A DNA stretch of 64,000 bases from Streptomyces misionensis (GTDB lineage: Bacteria > Actinomycetota > Actinomycetes > Streptomycetales > Streptomycetaceae). Below, one piece after another: positions 38,876-47,793 of the stretch. Numbering within the stretch: position 1 is the stretch's first letter; the number at the start of each line of letters is the position of its first letter. The notes under the pieces were generated by a model. It did no database searches. It was not told the DNA's origin and saw only the letters and a program-made list of their open reading frames with translations. Location: contig NZ_VOGW01000187.1 in the NCBI RefSeq assembly GCF_007896895.1, positions 20,425 through 84,424 of the forward strand, in the 5' to 3' direction. The position numbers and the translations under genes were made by a program.

Positions 38876-39271
38876 CGTCGCCTCCTCTCGGCCCGCGGTT
38901 TCCTCCGCGGGTCTCTCCGTGCCTCTCAACGCGTCTTTATCTCGCGCTGATGTATCGACTCGATACATCCCGACGATAGAACGGCGTATCCCAGGGGACA
39001 AGGGGGGCGGTGGTGAACGGGATCACATAACCGATTCGTAGGAGGCAACTTGCCTGGTTTGCGGTGAACTTCGGGGCTCGGCGGGTTTTGGCGGTGCGTA
39101 GTCTGTGCGGCATGCAGACCACCGGGAACCATGCGACGCCTGGGGAGCGTCGTCGTCCCCGGTGCAGTACGGGTGAATGCGTGACCGACCGCATCCGTAC
39201 GCCGGGGGGACCGGAAACCAGCCGCCGTTCCAGGCGCGCACGGGTGCGCCTGCCCGAGGAGTAATCGTTCG
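38876..39271. other. padR-PBP divergent region
   Basis: 396 bases without a convincing gene. It carries the padR operator (38949-38969), the padR ribosome binding site and, further right, the leader of the PBP gene with GAGGAG before its ATG. No clear PBP promoter was found. Confidence 0.5.
38949..38969. promoter_or_regulatory. Probable PadR operator
   Basis: Perfect 10-bp arms GATGTATCGA (38949-38958) and TCGATACATC (38960-38969) around a single base. PadR sites are typically palindromes built on ATGT/ACAT half-sites. Confidence 0.75.
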
Positions 39272-41980
39272 ATGAGCGAGCACCGTCGCAAACCGCCGCA
39301 GCCGCAGGGAGGCGGACGTGCCGCGGCCCGACGTGGCCAGCCCGGCTCGTCCCCCGGCCGCCGCGCGGCACCGCGAGGCGCCAGCGGATCGCCTGCCGAC
39401 TCTCCGGGAGACACGGAGCGGCCGCTCGGCGGCCGCGCCGAGGCCCGGCGCGCGGCCCAGAGAAACGGCGGCGGACGCCGCAGGGCCGAACCCGGGGGCC
39501 GCCGCGGCGGCCCGGGCGGGCCCACCGGACCAGGGCGCGGCCGGGGACGTACGGCACCGCCCGGCAAGAAGCGGATCATCGACTATCCCCGCGCGAACAA
39601 GTACGGATGGCGCCGCTGGGTGCCGTCCTGGAAGCTCGTGTCGGGCATGTTCATCGGCTTCGTCGGCTGCCTGGTGGCCGTGGCCGGCATCGGGTACGCG
39701 ATGGTGAGCGTCCCCGACGTGGCCAAGACGGCGACGGCCCAGAACAACGTCTACTACTGGTCCGACAAATCGGTGATGGTCGCCACCGGCGGTGAGACCA
39801 ACCGCCAGATCATCAACTACGAGGACATCCCCAGGGAGATGCGCTACGCCGTCATCTCCCAGGAGAACAAGACCTTCGAGACGGACAGCGGTGTCGACCC
39901 GGCGGGCATCGGGCGCGCGATCTTCAACATGGCCCGGGGCGGTCAGACCCAGGGCGGTTCGACGATCACCCAGCAGTACGTGAAGAACGCCATGCTGGAC
40001 GACCAGTCGCAGACCCTCTCCCGCAAGTTCAAGGAGATCTTCGTCGCGATCAAGGTGGGCGCCACCGTCCCCAAGCCGAAGATCATGGCCGGCTATCTGA
40101 ACTCGGCGTACTTCGGCCGCGGCGCCTACGGCATCCAGGCGGCCGCCCGTGCCTACTTCAACGTCGACGCCAAGGACCTCAACCCGGGCCAGTGCGCCTT
40201 CCTGTCGGCGATGCTGAAGGGCGCCACCTACTACGATCCGGCCGGCGCGACGTCCCTCGACCCCAACGCCACGGCGCAGGCGAACCAGAAGCGCGCCCTG
40301 GGGCAGATGCAGGACACCCTCGACAAGATGGTCAAGTACGGCCACCTCAGCGCCGCCGAGCGCGACAAGTACCGCACGCTGCCGCACTGGCAGAACCCGC
40401 GGTCCAACAGCCGGCTCAGCGGTCAGGTCGGTTACCTGGTCGACCTCGCCAAGTCCTACCTGATCAACAACAGCGACAAGACCCACGTCACCGCGGACGA
40501 TCTGCAGAAGGGCGGCTACCGGATCTACACGACCTTCGACAAGAAGAAGGTCAACGCGCTGGAAGCCGCCGTCAAGAACGTCCGGGACGCCAACATCAAG
40601 CCCAAGCAGCGCCCGGATACGGACACCCACGTCCAGTTCGGCGGTGCCTCGGTGGACCCGGCGTCGGGTGCCATCAAGGCCATCTACGGCGGTGAGGACG
40701 CGACCAAGCACTTCACCGACAACGCCGACTCGACCGGTGCCCAGGTGGGTTCGACGTTCAAGCCCTTCGTGCTGGCGGCCGCGATGAAGTGGGGTGTCCG
40801 GGACCCGCACGGCCCGCCGGACCAGGGGTCCGACCAGCGCACGATCGTCTCCCCCAAGAGCCTGTACAGCGGCAAGAACAAGCTGAAGATCGAGAAGTAC
40901 GACCACACGGTCTGGACCGACAAGGACGGCAAGGAGTGGCTCCAGACCAACGACGGCGATGACAACGTCGGCAACCCGCCGGACTACAAGATCGACCTCC
41001 GCGAGGCGATGCAGTTCTCGGTGAACTCCGCCTATGTGCAGCTCGGCATGGACGTGGGCCTGGACAAGGTGAAGCAGTCCGCGCTCGACGCGGGTGTGCT
41101 GGAGAGCAGCCTGGCCAGCGCCAACTACCCGTCCTTCTCGATCGGTACCTCCGACCCGAGCGCCATCCGCATGGCCGGGGCCTACGGCACCTTCGCCGCC
41201 AGCGGGAAGCAGAACGATCCGTACTCGGTCGACAGGGTCGAGAACAAGGACGGGGTCGTCTTCACGCACAAGGCGGCGCCGAAGGACGCCTTCGACCCGA
41301 ACGTGGCGAACAACGTCACCGACGTCCTGCGGACCGTGGTCGACAAGGGCACGGGTACCAGCGCCCGGCTGCCCGGGCGTGAGGTGGCCGGCAAGACCGG
41401 TACCACCGACGGCAACAAGTCGGCCTGGTTCGTCGGCTACACCCCGCAGCTGTCCACCGCGATCAGCATGTTCCGTCTGGACGACAACGCGAACAACAAG
41501 CAGCGGACGTTCCTGGAGATGTACGGAACGGGCGGCCAGAAGAAGATCCACGGTGCCTCGTTCCCGGCGGAGATCTGGCACGACTACATGGCCGAGGCGC
41601 TCCAGGGCCAGCCGGCGCTGACCTTCCCGGCGCCCCAGCCCATCGGCATGGTCGTCAACCCCGAGCCGACTCCGACGCCGTCCCCGTCGATCACGCAGAG
41701 CCCGTCCTCCAGCCCGAGCACGAGCCCGTCGCCGAGCGACAGCGGGCCCTCCCCGAGCCCGTCGAACAGCCAGACCTGCGGCTTCTTCGGCTGCAGCGAC
41801 GGCGGCAACGGCAATGGCAACGGCGGGGGCAATGGCAATGGCAACGGCGGGGGCAACGGCAACGGCAACGGCGGCCCCGGCGGGGGCGGTGGTCCGTCTC
41901 CCTCGACGTCGGCCACCGATCCCAACGGAGACAACCGGGGCACCGGCCCGGGAGGCTTCTGGGGAGACCCGACGGGCTGA
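39272..41980 (+). CDS. Class A penicillin-binding protein (glycosyltransferase/transpeptidase)
   Basis: A 902-residue bifunctional peptidoglycan synthase. A basic cytoplasmic N-terminus of 120 residues is followed by a membrane anchor (about 121-147). The GT51 domain has Q-E-N-K-T-F-E near 197 and G-G-S-T-I-T-Q-Q-Y-V-K-N. The transpeptidase domain shows S-T-F-K (near 493), S-V-N (near 583) and K-T-G-T-T (near 708). The C-terminus is a Pro/Ser then Gly/Asn-rich tail with three 24-bp tandem repeats. It starts an envelope block with the GT87 protein, FemX and the alanine racemase-like gene. GAGGAG precedes the ATG. Confidence 0.95.
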   Translation: MSEHRRKPPQPQGGGRAAARRGQPGSSPGRRAAPRGASGSPADSPGDTERPLGGRAEARRAAQRNGGGRRRAEPGGRRGGPGGPTGPGRGRGRTAPPGKKRIIDYPRANKYGWRRWVPSWKLVSGMFIGFVGCLVAVAGIGYAMVSVPDVAKTATAQNNVYYWSDKSVMVATGGETNRQIINYEDIPREMRYAVISQENKTFETDSGVDPAGIGRAIFNMARGGQTQGGSTITQQYVKNAMLDDQSQTLSRKFKEIFVAIKVGATVPKPKIMAGYLNSAYFGRGAYGIQAAARAYFNVDAKDLNPGQCAFLSAMLKGATYYDPAGATSLDPNATAQANQKRALGQMQDTLDKMVKYGHLSAAERDKYRTLPHWQNPRSNSRLSGQVGYLVDLAKSYLINNSDKTHVTADDLQKGGYRIYTTFDKKKVNALEAAVKNVRDANIKPKQRPDTDTHVQFGGASVDPASGAIKAIYGGEDATKHFTDNADSTGAQVGSTFKPFVLAAAMKWGVRDPHGPPDQGSDQRTIVSPKSLYSGKNKLKIEKYDHTVWTDKDGKEWLQTNDGDDNVGNPPDYKIDLREAMQFSVNSAYVQLGMDVGLDKVKQSALDAGVLESSLASANYPSFSIGTSDPSAIRMAGAYGTFAASGKQNDPYSVDRVENKDGVVFTHKAAPKDAFDPNVANNVTDVLRTVVDKGTGTSARLPGREVAGKTGTTDGNKSAWFVGYTPQLSTAISMFRLDDNANNKQRTFLEMYGTGGQKKIHGASFPAEIWHDYMAEALQGQPALTFPAPQPIGMVVNPEPTPTPSPSITQSPSSSPSTSPSPSDSGPSPSPSNSQTCGFFGCSDGGNGNGNGGGNGNGNGGGNGNGNGGPGGGGGPSPSTSATDPNGDNRGTGPGGFWGDPTG
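41804..41875 (+). repeat. Three 24-bp tandem repeats in the PBP tail
   Basis: Units 41804-41827, 41828-41851 and 41852-41875 each encode G-N-G-N-G-N-G-G. Third-base changes (aac/aat) separate the copies. Such a tract is prone to copy-number change. Confidence 0.9.
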
Positions 41981-42024
41981 CCCGGCCGTCCGGCCGATTG
42001 GCGGTCATATCGCCCGCCATATGC

Positions 42025-42038
42025 GTTTCACGTGAAAC
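42025..42038. promoter_or_regulatory. parS site after the PBP gene
   Basis: Perfect GTTTCACGTGAAAC in the PBP-GT87 spacer, two bases before a terminator hairpin. Confidence 0.95.
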
Positions 42039-42040
42039 AT

Positions 42041-42070
42041 GGGCCGCCGCACCGCGAGGTGCGGCGGCCC
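42041..42070 (+). terminator. Terminator after the PBP gene
   Basis: Perfect 13-bp arms 42041-42053 and 42058-42070 with a 4-base loop, immediately after parS. Confidence 0.85.
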
Positions 42071-42108
42071 TCCGCGTTTTCCTGGACGGGTACGGCAGGA
42101 TGTGGTCC

Positions 42109-43653
42109 ATGCCCAGTGCAGAGATGACACCCGCGGGCGTGCGCGAGCCCGAGCCGGAGCGATCCGCCCCCTCGGAGCCGGTGCGGCCGACCAGGGAGGA
42201 CGAGGTCGCAGCGGTCGGCAGTGAGCTGATCGGCGGCCCCATCGGGCGCTACGCCCGGCTGAGGACCTCCTGGTGGACGCCCGTCCGGGTCGTCGCACTG
42301 GTGGCGATCGGCATGTTCGCCCTCGGCCTGGTCCAGAAGGCACCGTGCTACCACAGTGCCTGGTTCTTCGGCGCGAGCTCCCAGTACACGAAGGCCTGCT
42401 ACTCGGACATTCCGCACCTCTACCAGGGCCGTGGCTTCGCCGACCACCTCGTGCCCTATTTCGACAAGCTCCCGGACGATCTCTCCGGCGGCATGGGCTA
42501 CCTCGAATACCCGGTGCTGACCGGGGTCTTCATGCAGGTGGCCTCCTGGCTGACCCCGCACAGCGGCAGCATCCAGGACCAGGAGCAGTGGTACTGGTTC
42601 GTCAACGCCGCCATGTTGATGGTCTGCACGGCCGTCCTCGCCGTCTGCGTGGCCCGCACCCACCGCCGACGCCCCTGGGACGGCCTCCTGGTCGCCCTGG
42701 CACCCGCCGCGGTGCTGACGGCCACCATCAACTGGGACCTGCTGGCGGTGGCACTGACGGCCGCCGCGATGCTGATGTGGTCCCGCCGTCGTCCGGTCGC
42801 CTTCGGCGTCCTCCTGGGGCTCGCCACGGCCGCCAAGCTCTACCCCGTCTTCCTGCTCGGCCCCCTGCTCGTGCTGTGCTGGCGGGCCGGCAAATGGCGG
42901 GAGTACGGGCAGGCCGTGGCCGGCGCGGCGGTCGCCTGGCTGGTGGTGAACCTGCCGGTGATGCTGTTCGCCTTCCCGGGCTGGTCGAAGTTCTACACGT
43001 TCAGCCAGGACCGGGGCGTCGACTTCGGCTCGTTCTGGCTGATCTGGTCCCAGAACTCCAGCAACCCGCCCGGTACCGGCTTCGTGAACACCGCCGCGAC
43101 GGCGCTGGTGGTGCTGTGCGCCCTCGGTATCGCCGTGCTCACCTTCACCGCCCCGCGCCGGCCGCGCTTCGCCCAGCTGGCCTTCCTGATCGTCGCGGTC
43201 TTCGTCCTCACCAACAAGGTCTACTCGCCGCAGTACGTGCTGTGGCTCGTACCGCTGGCGGCCCTCGCCCGGCCCAAGTGGCGGGACTTCCTGATCTGGC
43301 AGGCGTGCGAGGTGGCGTACTTCCTCGGCATCTGGATGTACCTCGCGTACACGACCAGCGGGGACGCCCACAAGGGCCTGCCGACGCACGGCTACCACTG
43401 GGCGATCGTGCTGCACCTGCTGGGCACGCTGTACCTGTGCGCCGTCGTCGTCCGCGACATCCTGAAGCCGGAGCGGGACGTGGTGCGCAGGTCCGGGGAC
43501 GACGACCCCTCGGGCGGGGTGCTCGACGGGGCGGATGACGTCTTCGTCCTGGGCGCGGCGGCCCGTCCGCCCCGGCACGCCGTTCACCACGAGGCGCCGC
43601 AGGTGGACTGGGGCAGGCCGGAATCGCCGTCCCAGCAGGGTGGTTCGCTCTGA
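42109..43653 (+). CDS. GT87-family (DUF2029) membrane glycosyltransferase
   Basis: A 514-residue polytopic protein with about 11-12 hydrophobic segments, of the DUF2029/glycosyltransferase 87 family. Related actinobacterial enzymes are polyprenyl-phosphate-mannose-dependent mannosyltransferases acting outside the membrane. An acidic N-terminus precedes the first helix (V-R-V-V-A-L-V-A-I-G-M-F-A-L-G-L near residue 60). A Y-L-E-Y-P-V-L-T-G-V motif in the first external loop is typical. ATG 42109 has GGCAGGA eight bases upstream. The acceptor is unknown; its position after the PBP suggests envelope glycan work. Confidence 0.85.
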   Translation: MPSAEMTPAGVREPEPERSAPSEPVRPTREDEVAAVGSELIGGPIGRYARLRTSWWTPVRVVALVAIGMFALGLVQKAPCYHSAWFFGASSQYTKACYSDIPHLYQGRGFADHLVPYFDKLPDDLSGGMGYLEYPVLTGVFMQVASWLTPHSGSIQDQEQWYWFVNAAMLMVCTAVLAVCVARTHRRRPWDGLLVALAPAAVLTATINWDLLAVALTAAAMLMWSRRRPVAFGVLLGLATAAKLYPVFLLGPLLVLCWRAGKWREYGQAVAGAAVAWLVVNLPVMLFAFPGWSKFYTFSQDRGVDFGSFWLIWSQNSSNPPGTGFVNTAATALVVLCALGIAVLTFTAPRRPRFAQLAFLIVAVFVLTNKVYSPQYVLWLVPLAALARPKWRDFLIWQACEVAYFLGIWMYLAYTTSGDAHKGLPTHGYHWAIVLHLLGTLYLCAVVVRDILKPERDVVRRSGDDDPSGGVLDGADDVFVLGAAARPPRHAVHHEAPQVDWGRPESPSQQGGSL

Positions 43654-43676
43654 GCGAACGCTCCTCCAGGGCATGA

Positions 43677-43712
43677 AGAAGGCCGTACACGGAGCGCCGT
43701 GTACGGCCTTCT
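43677..43712. terminator. Bidirectional terminator between the GT87 and racemase-like genes
   Basis: Perfect 16-bp arms 43677-43692 and 43697-43712 with a 4-base loop, between convergent genes. Confidence 0.9.
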
Positions 43713-43726
43713 CGCGAACTCGTGCC

Positions 43727-44758
43727 TCAGCGGTCCACGATGCGGTCGAACTGCGTCGTGGTGTGGCGCAGATGGGCCACCAGCTCGTCGCCGACCTTGG
43801 GCTCCGCTGCGTCCGAGGGGACGAACAGGATCGACACCTGCATGTGCGGCGGCTCGGCGAACCAGCGCTGCTTGCCGTCCCAGACGAACGGCGAGAGGTT
43901 CCGGTTGACCGTGGCGAGACCGGCGCGGGCGACGCCCTTGGCGCGCGGCATGACGCCGTGCAGGGCCTTCGGGGCCTCCAGGCCCACCCCGTGCGACGTA
44001 CCGCCCGCCACGACCACCAGGAAGCCGTCGGAGGCCGCCTTCTGCTGCCGGTAGCCGAACCGGTCGCCCTTGGCCACCCGCGTGACGTCCAGGACGGCAC
44101 CGCGGTACTCGGTCGCCTCGTGGTCCCCCAGCCACAGCCGTGTGCCGATGCGGGCGCGGAACCGGGTCTGCGGGAACTGCTGCTGGAGCCGGGCCAGTTC
44201 GTCGGCCTTGAGGTGGCTGACGAACATCGTGTGCAGCGGCAGCCGGGCCGCGCGCAACCGGTCCATCCAGCCGATGACCTCCTCGACGGCGTCCGAGCCG
44301 TCGGTGCGGTCCAGCGGCAGATGGATGGCGAAGCCTTCGAGGCGGACGTTCTCTATGGCCTGGTGCAGCTGCGGCAGGTCCTGCTCGCTGATGCCGTGCC
44401 GCTTCATCGAGGACATCACCTCGATGACGACCCGGGCACCCACCAGGCCGTACACGCCGTCGATCGAGGAGACCGAACGCACGACCCGGTCGGGCAGCGG
44501 CACGGGCTCCTCGCCGCGCCGGTAGGGCGTCAGCACCAGCAGGTCACCACTGAAGAAATCCTTGATGCGCGCGGCCTCGTACGTCGTGCCGACGGCGAGC
44601 AGGTCCGAGCCGAGCCGCGTGGCCTCTTCCGACAGCCGTTCGTGCCCGAAGCCGTAGCCGTTGCCCTTGCAGACCGGTACCAGGCCCGGGAACTGCTCCT
44701 GCACATGCTTGTGGTGCGCCCGCCAGCGCGCGGTGTCGACGTAGAGCGTGAGCGCCAT
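43727..44758 (-). CDS. Alanine racemase-like PLP protein in the femX operon
   Basis: A 343-residue protein of the alanine racemase fold. V-C-K-G-N-G-Y-G-F-G near residues 29-38 holds the PLP-binding lysine. H-T-M-F-V-S-H and R-A-R-I-G-T-R-L-W-L-G lie on the barrel. The C-terminal domain G-D-R-F-G-Y-R-Q-Q occupies the place of the catalytic tyrosine region. It departs from housekeeping Alr in its short length and divergent C-terminus, so its substrate may not be alanine. It lies 83 bases after femX on the same strand, suggesting a role in peptidoglycan cross-bridge chemistry. Confidence 0.82.
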   Translation of the reverse strand: MALTLYVDTARWRAHHKHVQEQFPGLVPVCKGNGYGFGHERLSEEATRLGSDLLAVGTTYEAARIKDFFSGDLLVLTPYRRGEEPVPLPDRVVRSVSSIDGVYGLVGARVVIEVMSSMKRHGISEQDLPQLHQAIENVRLEGFAIHLPLDRTDGSDAVEEVIGWMDRLRAARLPLHTMFVSHLKADELARLQQQFPQTRFRARIGTRLWLGDHEATEYRGAVLDVTRVAKGDRFGYRQQKAASDGFLVVVAGGTSHGVGLEAPKALHGVMPRAKGVARAGLATVNRNLSPFVWDGKQRWFAEPPHMQVSILFVPSDAAEPKVGDELVAHLRHTTTQFDRIVDR

Positions 44759-44841
44759 GGCCGGACCCGGACCCTTTCTCGTGGCTGAGGTGTATCGGTG
44801 GTGTGAGTGCTGTGAACCCTATGGAATCAAACGCCGGCGGC

Positions 44842-45963
44842 TCAGCGGCGCGACATGTAGATGTCGAGCGCCTTGTGGAGCAGCTTGTTCAGCGGGAAGT
44901 CCCATTCGCCGAGGTACTCCGCGGCCTGCCCGCCCGTGCCGACCTTGAACTGGATCAGGCCGAACAGGTGGTCCGACTCGTCCAGCGAGTCGGAGATGCC
45001 GCGCAGGTCGTAGACGGTGGCGCCGAGCGCGTAGGCGTCGCGCAGCATCCGCCACTGCATCGCGTTCGACGGGCGGACCTCGCGGCCGATGTTGTCGGAG
45101 GCGCCGTAGGAGTACCAGACGTGGCCGCCGACGATCAGCATCGTCGCCGCGGAGAGGTTCACGCCGTTGTGCCGGGCGAAGTACAGCCGCATGCGGTTGG
45201 GGTCCTCGGTGTTGAGGGCCGTCCACATGCGCTGGAAGTACGACAGCGGGCGCGGCCGGAAGTGGTCGCGCACGGCCGTGATCTCGTACAGCCGCTGCCA
45301 CTCGGCGAGGTCCTGGTAACCGCCCTGGACGACCTCGACGCCGGCCTTCTCGGCCTTCTTGATGTTGCGCCGCCACAGCTGGTTGAAGTTCTTGTGGACC
45401 TCTTCCAGGGAACGGTTCGCCAGCGGCACCTGGTAGACGTAGCGGGGCTGCACGTCGCCGAAGCCGGCGCCGCCGTCCTCGCCCTGCTGCCAGCCCATGC
45501 GGCGCAGCTTGTCGGCCACCTCGAAGGCGCGCGGCTCGATGTAGTCGGCCTCCAGGTCGCGCAGGCGCTTGACGTCCTGGTCCTGGATGCCCTTCTTGAT
45601 CGTCTCGGCGTTCCAGCGCCGGATGATCACCGGCGGGCCCATCTTCACGGAGAAGGCGCCCTGCTGCTTCAGGTGCGCCAGCATCGGCTGGATCCAGTCG
45701 TCCAGGTTCGGCGCGTACCAGTTGATGACCGGGCCCTCGGGCAGATAGGCGAGGTAGCGCTTGATCTTGGGCAGCTGGCGGTAGAGGACCAGGCCCACGC
45801 CGACCAGCTGACCGGTGCGCTCGTCGAACCAGCCGAGGTTCTCCGAACGCCACTCCGCCTTCACGTCTGCCCAGGCCGGGACCTGCATGTGACTCGCCGA
45901 CGGCAGGCTCTGGATGTAGGCCAGATGTTGCTCGCGGCTGATGGTCCTCAGGGTCAGGCTCAT
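44842..45963 (-). CDS. femX: FemX-like peptidyltransferase for the peptidoglycan cross-bridge
   Basis: A 373-residue FemABX-family enzyme. In Streptomyces coelicolor the FemX protein at this locus adds the first glycine to the lysine-equivalent of lipid II, using glycyl-tRNA. Two GNAT-like halves are visible, with Q-V-P-A-W-A-D-V-K near residue 28 and L-W-R-R-N-I-K-K-A-E-K-A-G-V near 185. The C-terminal half has Y-D-L-R-G-I-S-D-S and V-G-T-G-G-Q-A-A-E-Y-L-G-E-W-D. The ATG at M-S-L-T-L is preferred, with GGAG upstream. No vanK or van genes are nearby. Confidence 0.92.
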   Translation of the reverse strand: MSLTLRTISREQHLAYIQSLPSASHMQVPAWADVKAEWRSENLGWFDERTGQLVGVGLVLYRQLPKIKRYLAYLPEGPVINWYAPNLDDWIQPMLAHLKQQGAFSVKMGPPVIIRRWNAETIKKGIQDQDVKRLRDLEADYIEPRAFEVADKLRRMGWQQGEDGGAGFGDVQPRYVYQVPLANRSLEEVHKNFNQLWRRNIKKAEKAGVEVVQGGYQDLAEWQRLYEITAVRDHFRPRPLSYFQRMWTALNTEDPNRMRLYFARHNGVNLSAATMLIVGGHVWYSYGASDNIGREVRPSNAMQWRMLRDAYALGATVYDLRGISDSLDESDHLFGLIQFKVGTGGQAAEYLGEWDFPLNKLLHKALDIYMSRR

Positions 45964-46053
45964 GTCGGGGCGCTCCTCGGGCTGGTGTGTCCCCATGGGT
46001 ACAGGGGCTCCGGCTCTCGCGCCGAAGCCTACTGCCCGGGTGAGCGCCCCGAC

Positions 46054-46082
46054 CGGGCGGACGGCTCAGAAGGATCCGCCCG
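46054..46082 (-). terminator. Possible terminator after the small membrane protein
   Basis: An 8-bp perfect stem (46054-46061 with 46075-46082) with a 13-base loop, 12 bases beyond the stop of the leftward gene. Confidence 0.4.
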
Positions 46083-46094
46083 CAAGGGGACGGG

Positions 46095-46406
46095 TCAGAA
46101 GAGCCCGCCGAACAGACCGCCGTTCGACATGCCGATCAGCAGGCCGATTCCGGCGGCGCCGAGACCCAGGACGAGCCCGAAGCGCTCGCGGGTGGTCACC
46201 GAGACCCACTGCCCGTACGCGCCGGTGAGGATCCCCACCAGGCCGGCCCAGGACGTCAGCAGATGCAGGCCGGGGAAGAACGCGGTGATGAAGGACAGCA
46301 GGCCGAGCACCAGCGTCACGGCCATCAGGGTGTCCGGGAGCGGATGGGTCTTGCCGTCGCTGGCGAAGAGGGATCCGGCGGTGTTCGGCTGAAAGGCCTC
46401 TGCCAT
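46095..46406 (-). CDS. Small conserved membrane protein upstream of rpsF
   Basis: A 103-residue protein with three hydrophobic segments (about 27-46, 49-66 and 76-98) and no catalytic motif. M-A-E-A-F-Q-P-N-T-A-G-S-L-F at the start and the Gly-rich end N-G-G-L-F-G-G-L-F are striking. The ATG has AGGAGG seven bases upstream. It lies divergently beside the rpsF operon in Streptomyces. The function is unknown. Confidence 0.8.
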   Translation of the reverse strand: MAEAFQPNTAGSLFASDGKTHPLPDTLMAVTLVLGLLSFITAFFPGLHLLTSWAGLVGILTGAYGQWVSVTTRERFGLVLGLGAAGIGLLIGMSNGGLFGGLF

Positions 46407-46699
46407 GGGGCACCTCCTGCGGAAGGCGGCGCATCGTAGCGCCGTACACACCCGAGGTGTACAGATTGACGGCCCTCCCAGCCGGATTTCAACCGGAAGC
46501 GGGTGTGCGGGTAGTCTGTACCGTCTGCACCGGTGTCTGCCCGGATCCACGGCGGGGAATCCTCCCGACCCGTGATCGTCGTCTGATCGTCAGTGGAAAC
46601 CCCTGATTGTCAGTGGCGGCCGATACCGTTGCGAACGCATTACGACCCTCCTGCCACGGAACGACCGTGGCCGCTGAGTCCAAAGGAGGTGGGTTCCAC

Positions 46700-46990
46700 A
46701 TGCGTCACTACGAGGTGATGGTCATCCTCGACCCCGATCTCGAGGAGCGTGCGGTCTCCCCGCTGATCGAGAACTTCATGTCCGTCGTCCGTGATGGCGG
46801 CGGCAAGGTGGAGAAGGTCGACACCTGGGGCCGTCGTCGTCTCGCCTACGAGATCAAGAAGAAGCCCGAGGGCATCTACTCGGTCATCGACCTGCAGGCC
46901 GAGCCTGCGGTCGTCAAGGAGCTCGACCGGCAGATGAACCTGAACGAGTCGGTCCTCCGGACCAAGGTCCTCCGTCCCGAGACCCACTGA
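46700..46990 (+). CDS. rpsF: 30S ribosomal protein S6
   Basis: A 96-residue ribosomal protein that binds 16S rRNA together with S18. [12 protein letters not shown] and [15 protein letters not shown] are typical. The ATG follows AAAGGAGGTG. It heads the rpsF-ssb-rpsR-rplI operon; the 293 bases upstream hold its promoter, where TAGTCT near 46511 with a weak TTCAAC 18 bases earlier is one possible pair. Confidence 0.97.
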   Translation: MRHYEVMVILDPDLEERAVSPLIENFMSVVRDGGGKVEKVDTWGRRRLAYEIKKKPEGIYSVIDLQAEPAVVKELDRQMNLNESVLRTKVLRPETH

Positions 46991-47063
46991 GCTTTCGCTC
47001 GGCTGATCCCGGGATTCGAGTAGCAGCAAGCAGCCAGCAGCAAACCCGCCGAGAGGTTCCCCC

Positions 47064-47498
47064 ATGGCAGGCGAGACCGTCATCACGGTCATCGGCAATC
47101 TTGTCGACGACCCCGAGCTGCGCTTCACCCCGTCCGGTGCGGCGGTCGCGAAGTTCCGTGTCGCGTCCACTCCCCGCACCTTCGACCGTCAGACCAACGA
47201 GTGGAAGGACGGCGAGAGCCTCTTCCTGACCTGCTCGGTCTGGCGCCAGGCGGCGGAGAACGTCGCCGAGTCGCTCCAGCGAGGCATGCGCGTGATCGTG
47301 CAGGGCCGGCTGAAGCAGCGGTCCTACGAGGACCGTGAGGGCGTCAAGCGCACGGTCTACGAGCTGGACGTCGACGAGGTCGGCCCCAGCCTGCGCAATG
47401 CCACGGCCAAGGTCACCAAGACCTCCGGTGGTGGCGGCCGCGGTGGCCAGGGCGGTTACGGCGGCGGTGGCGGCTACTCGGACGAGCCTCCCTTCTAG
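47064..47498 (+). CDS. ssb: Single-stranded DNA-binding protein SsbA, short linker
   Basis: A 144-residue SSB. The OB-fold (residues 1-112) is complete, with [12 protein letters not shown] and [15 protein letters not shown]. The C-terminal acidic tip D-E-P-P-F, used to dock partner proteins, is intact. The intrinsically disordered linker is only about 25 residues of Gly/Arg/Gln/Tyr. Streptomyces SsbA proteins are usually near 180-200 residues with a much longer Gly/Gln linker, so this allele looks internally shortened. It lies between rpsF and rpsR as usual. Confidence 0.95.
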   Translation: MAGETVITVIGNLVDDPELRFTPSGAAVAKFRVASTPRTFDRQTNEWKDGESLFLTCSVWRQAAENVAESLQRGMRVIVQGRLKQRSYEDREGVKRTVYELDVDEVGPSLRNATAKVTKTSGGGGRGGQGGYGGGGGYSDEPPF

Positions 47499-47538
47499 GG
47501 CTCGTATCCACACTTCTTGATCACACAGGAGAAACACC

Positions 47539-47775
47539 ATGGCGAAGCCGCCTGTGCGCAAGCCGAAGAAGAAGGTCTGCGCTTTCTGCAAGGACAAGGT
47601 CACGTACGTGGACTACAAGGACACGAACATGCTGCGGAAGTTCATTTCCGACCGTGGCAAGATCCGTGCCCGCCGCGTGACCGGCAACTGCACTCAGCAC
47701 CAGCGTGACGTCGCCACGGCCGTGAAGAACAGCCGTGAGATGGCGCTGCTGCCCTACACGTCCACCGCGCGCTAA
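47539..47775 (+). CDS. rpsR: 30S ribosomal protein S18
   Basis: A 78-residue basic protein, partner of S6. It keeps C-A-F-C near residues 14-17, [16 protein letters not shown] and a C-terminal basic segment. The Cys pair marks the zinc-binding (C+) form. The ATG has CAGGAGAAA upstream. It is the operon's third gene. Confidence 0.97.
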   Translation: MAKPPVRKPKKKVCAFCKDKVTYVDYKDTNMLRKFISDRGKIRARRVTGNCTQHQRDVATAVKNSREMALLPYTSTAR

Positions 47776-47793
47776 GGGAAGGGTGACCGACTC

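Noticed and set aside
39064-39264. 66-residue plus-strand ORF before the PBP gene
   Set aside because: No ribosome site and Arg/Pro-rich shadow composition; treated as leader sequence.
39023-41581. 852-residue frame antisense to the PBP gene
   Set aside because: Shadow; the plus strand has all PBP catalytic motifs.
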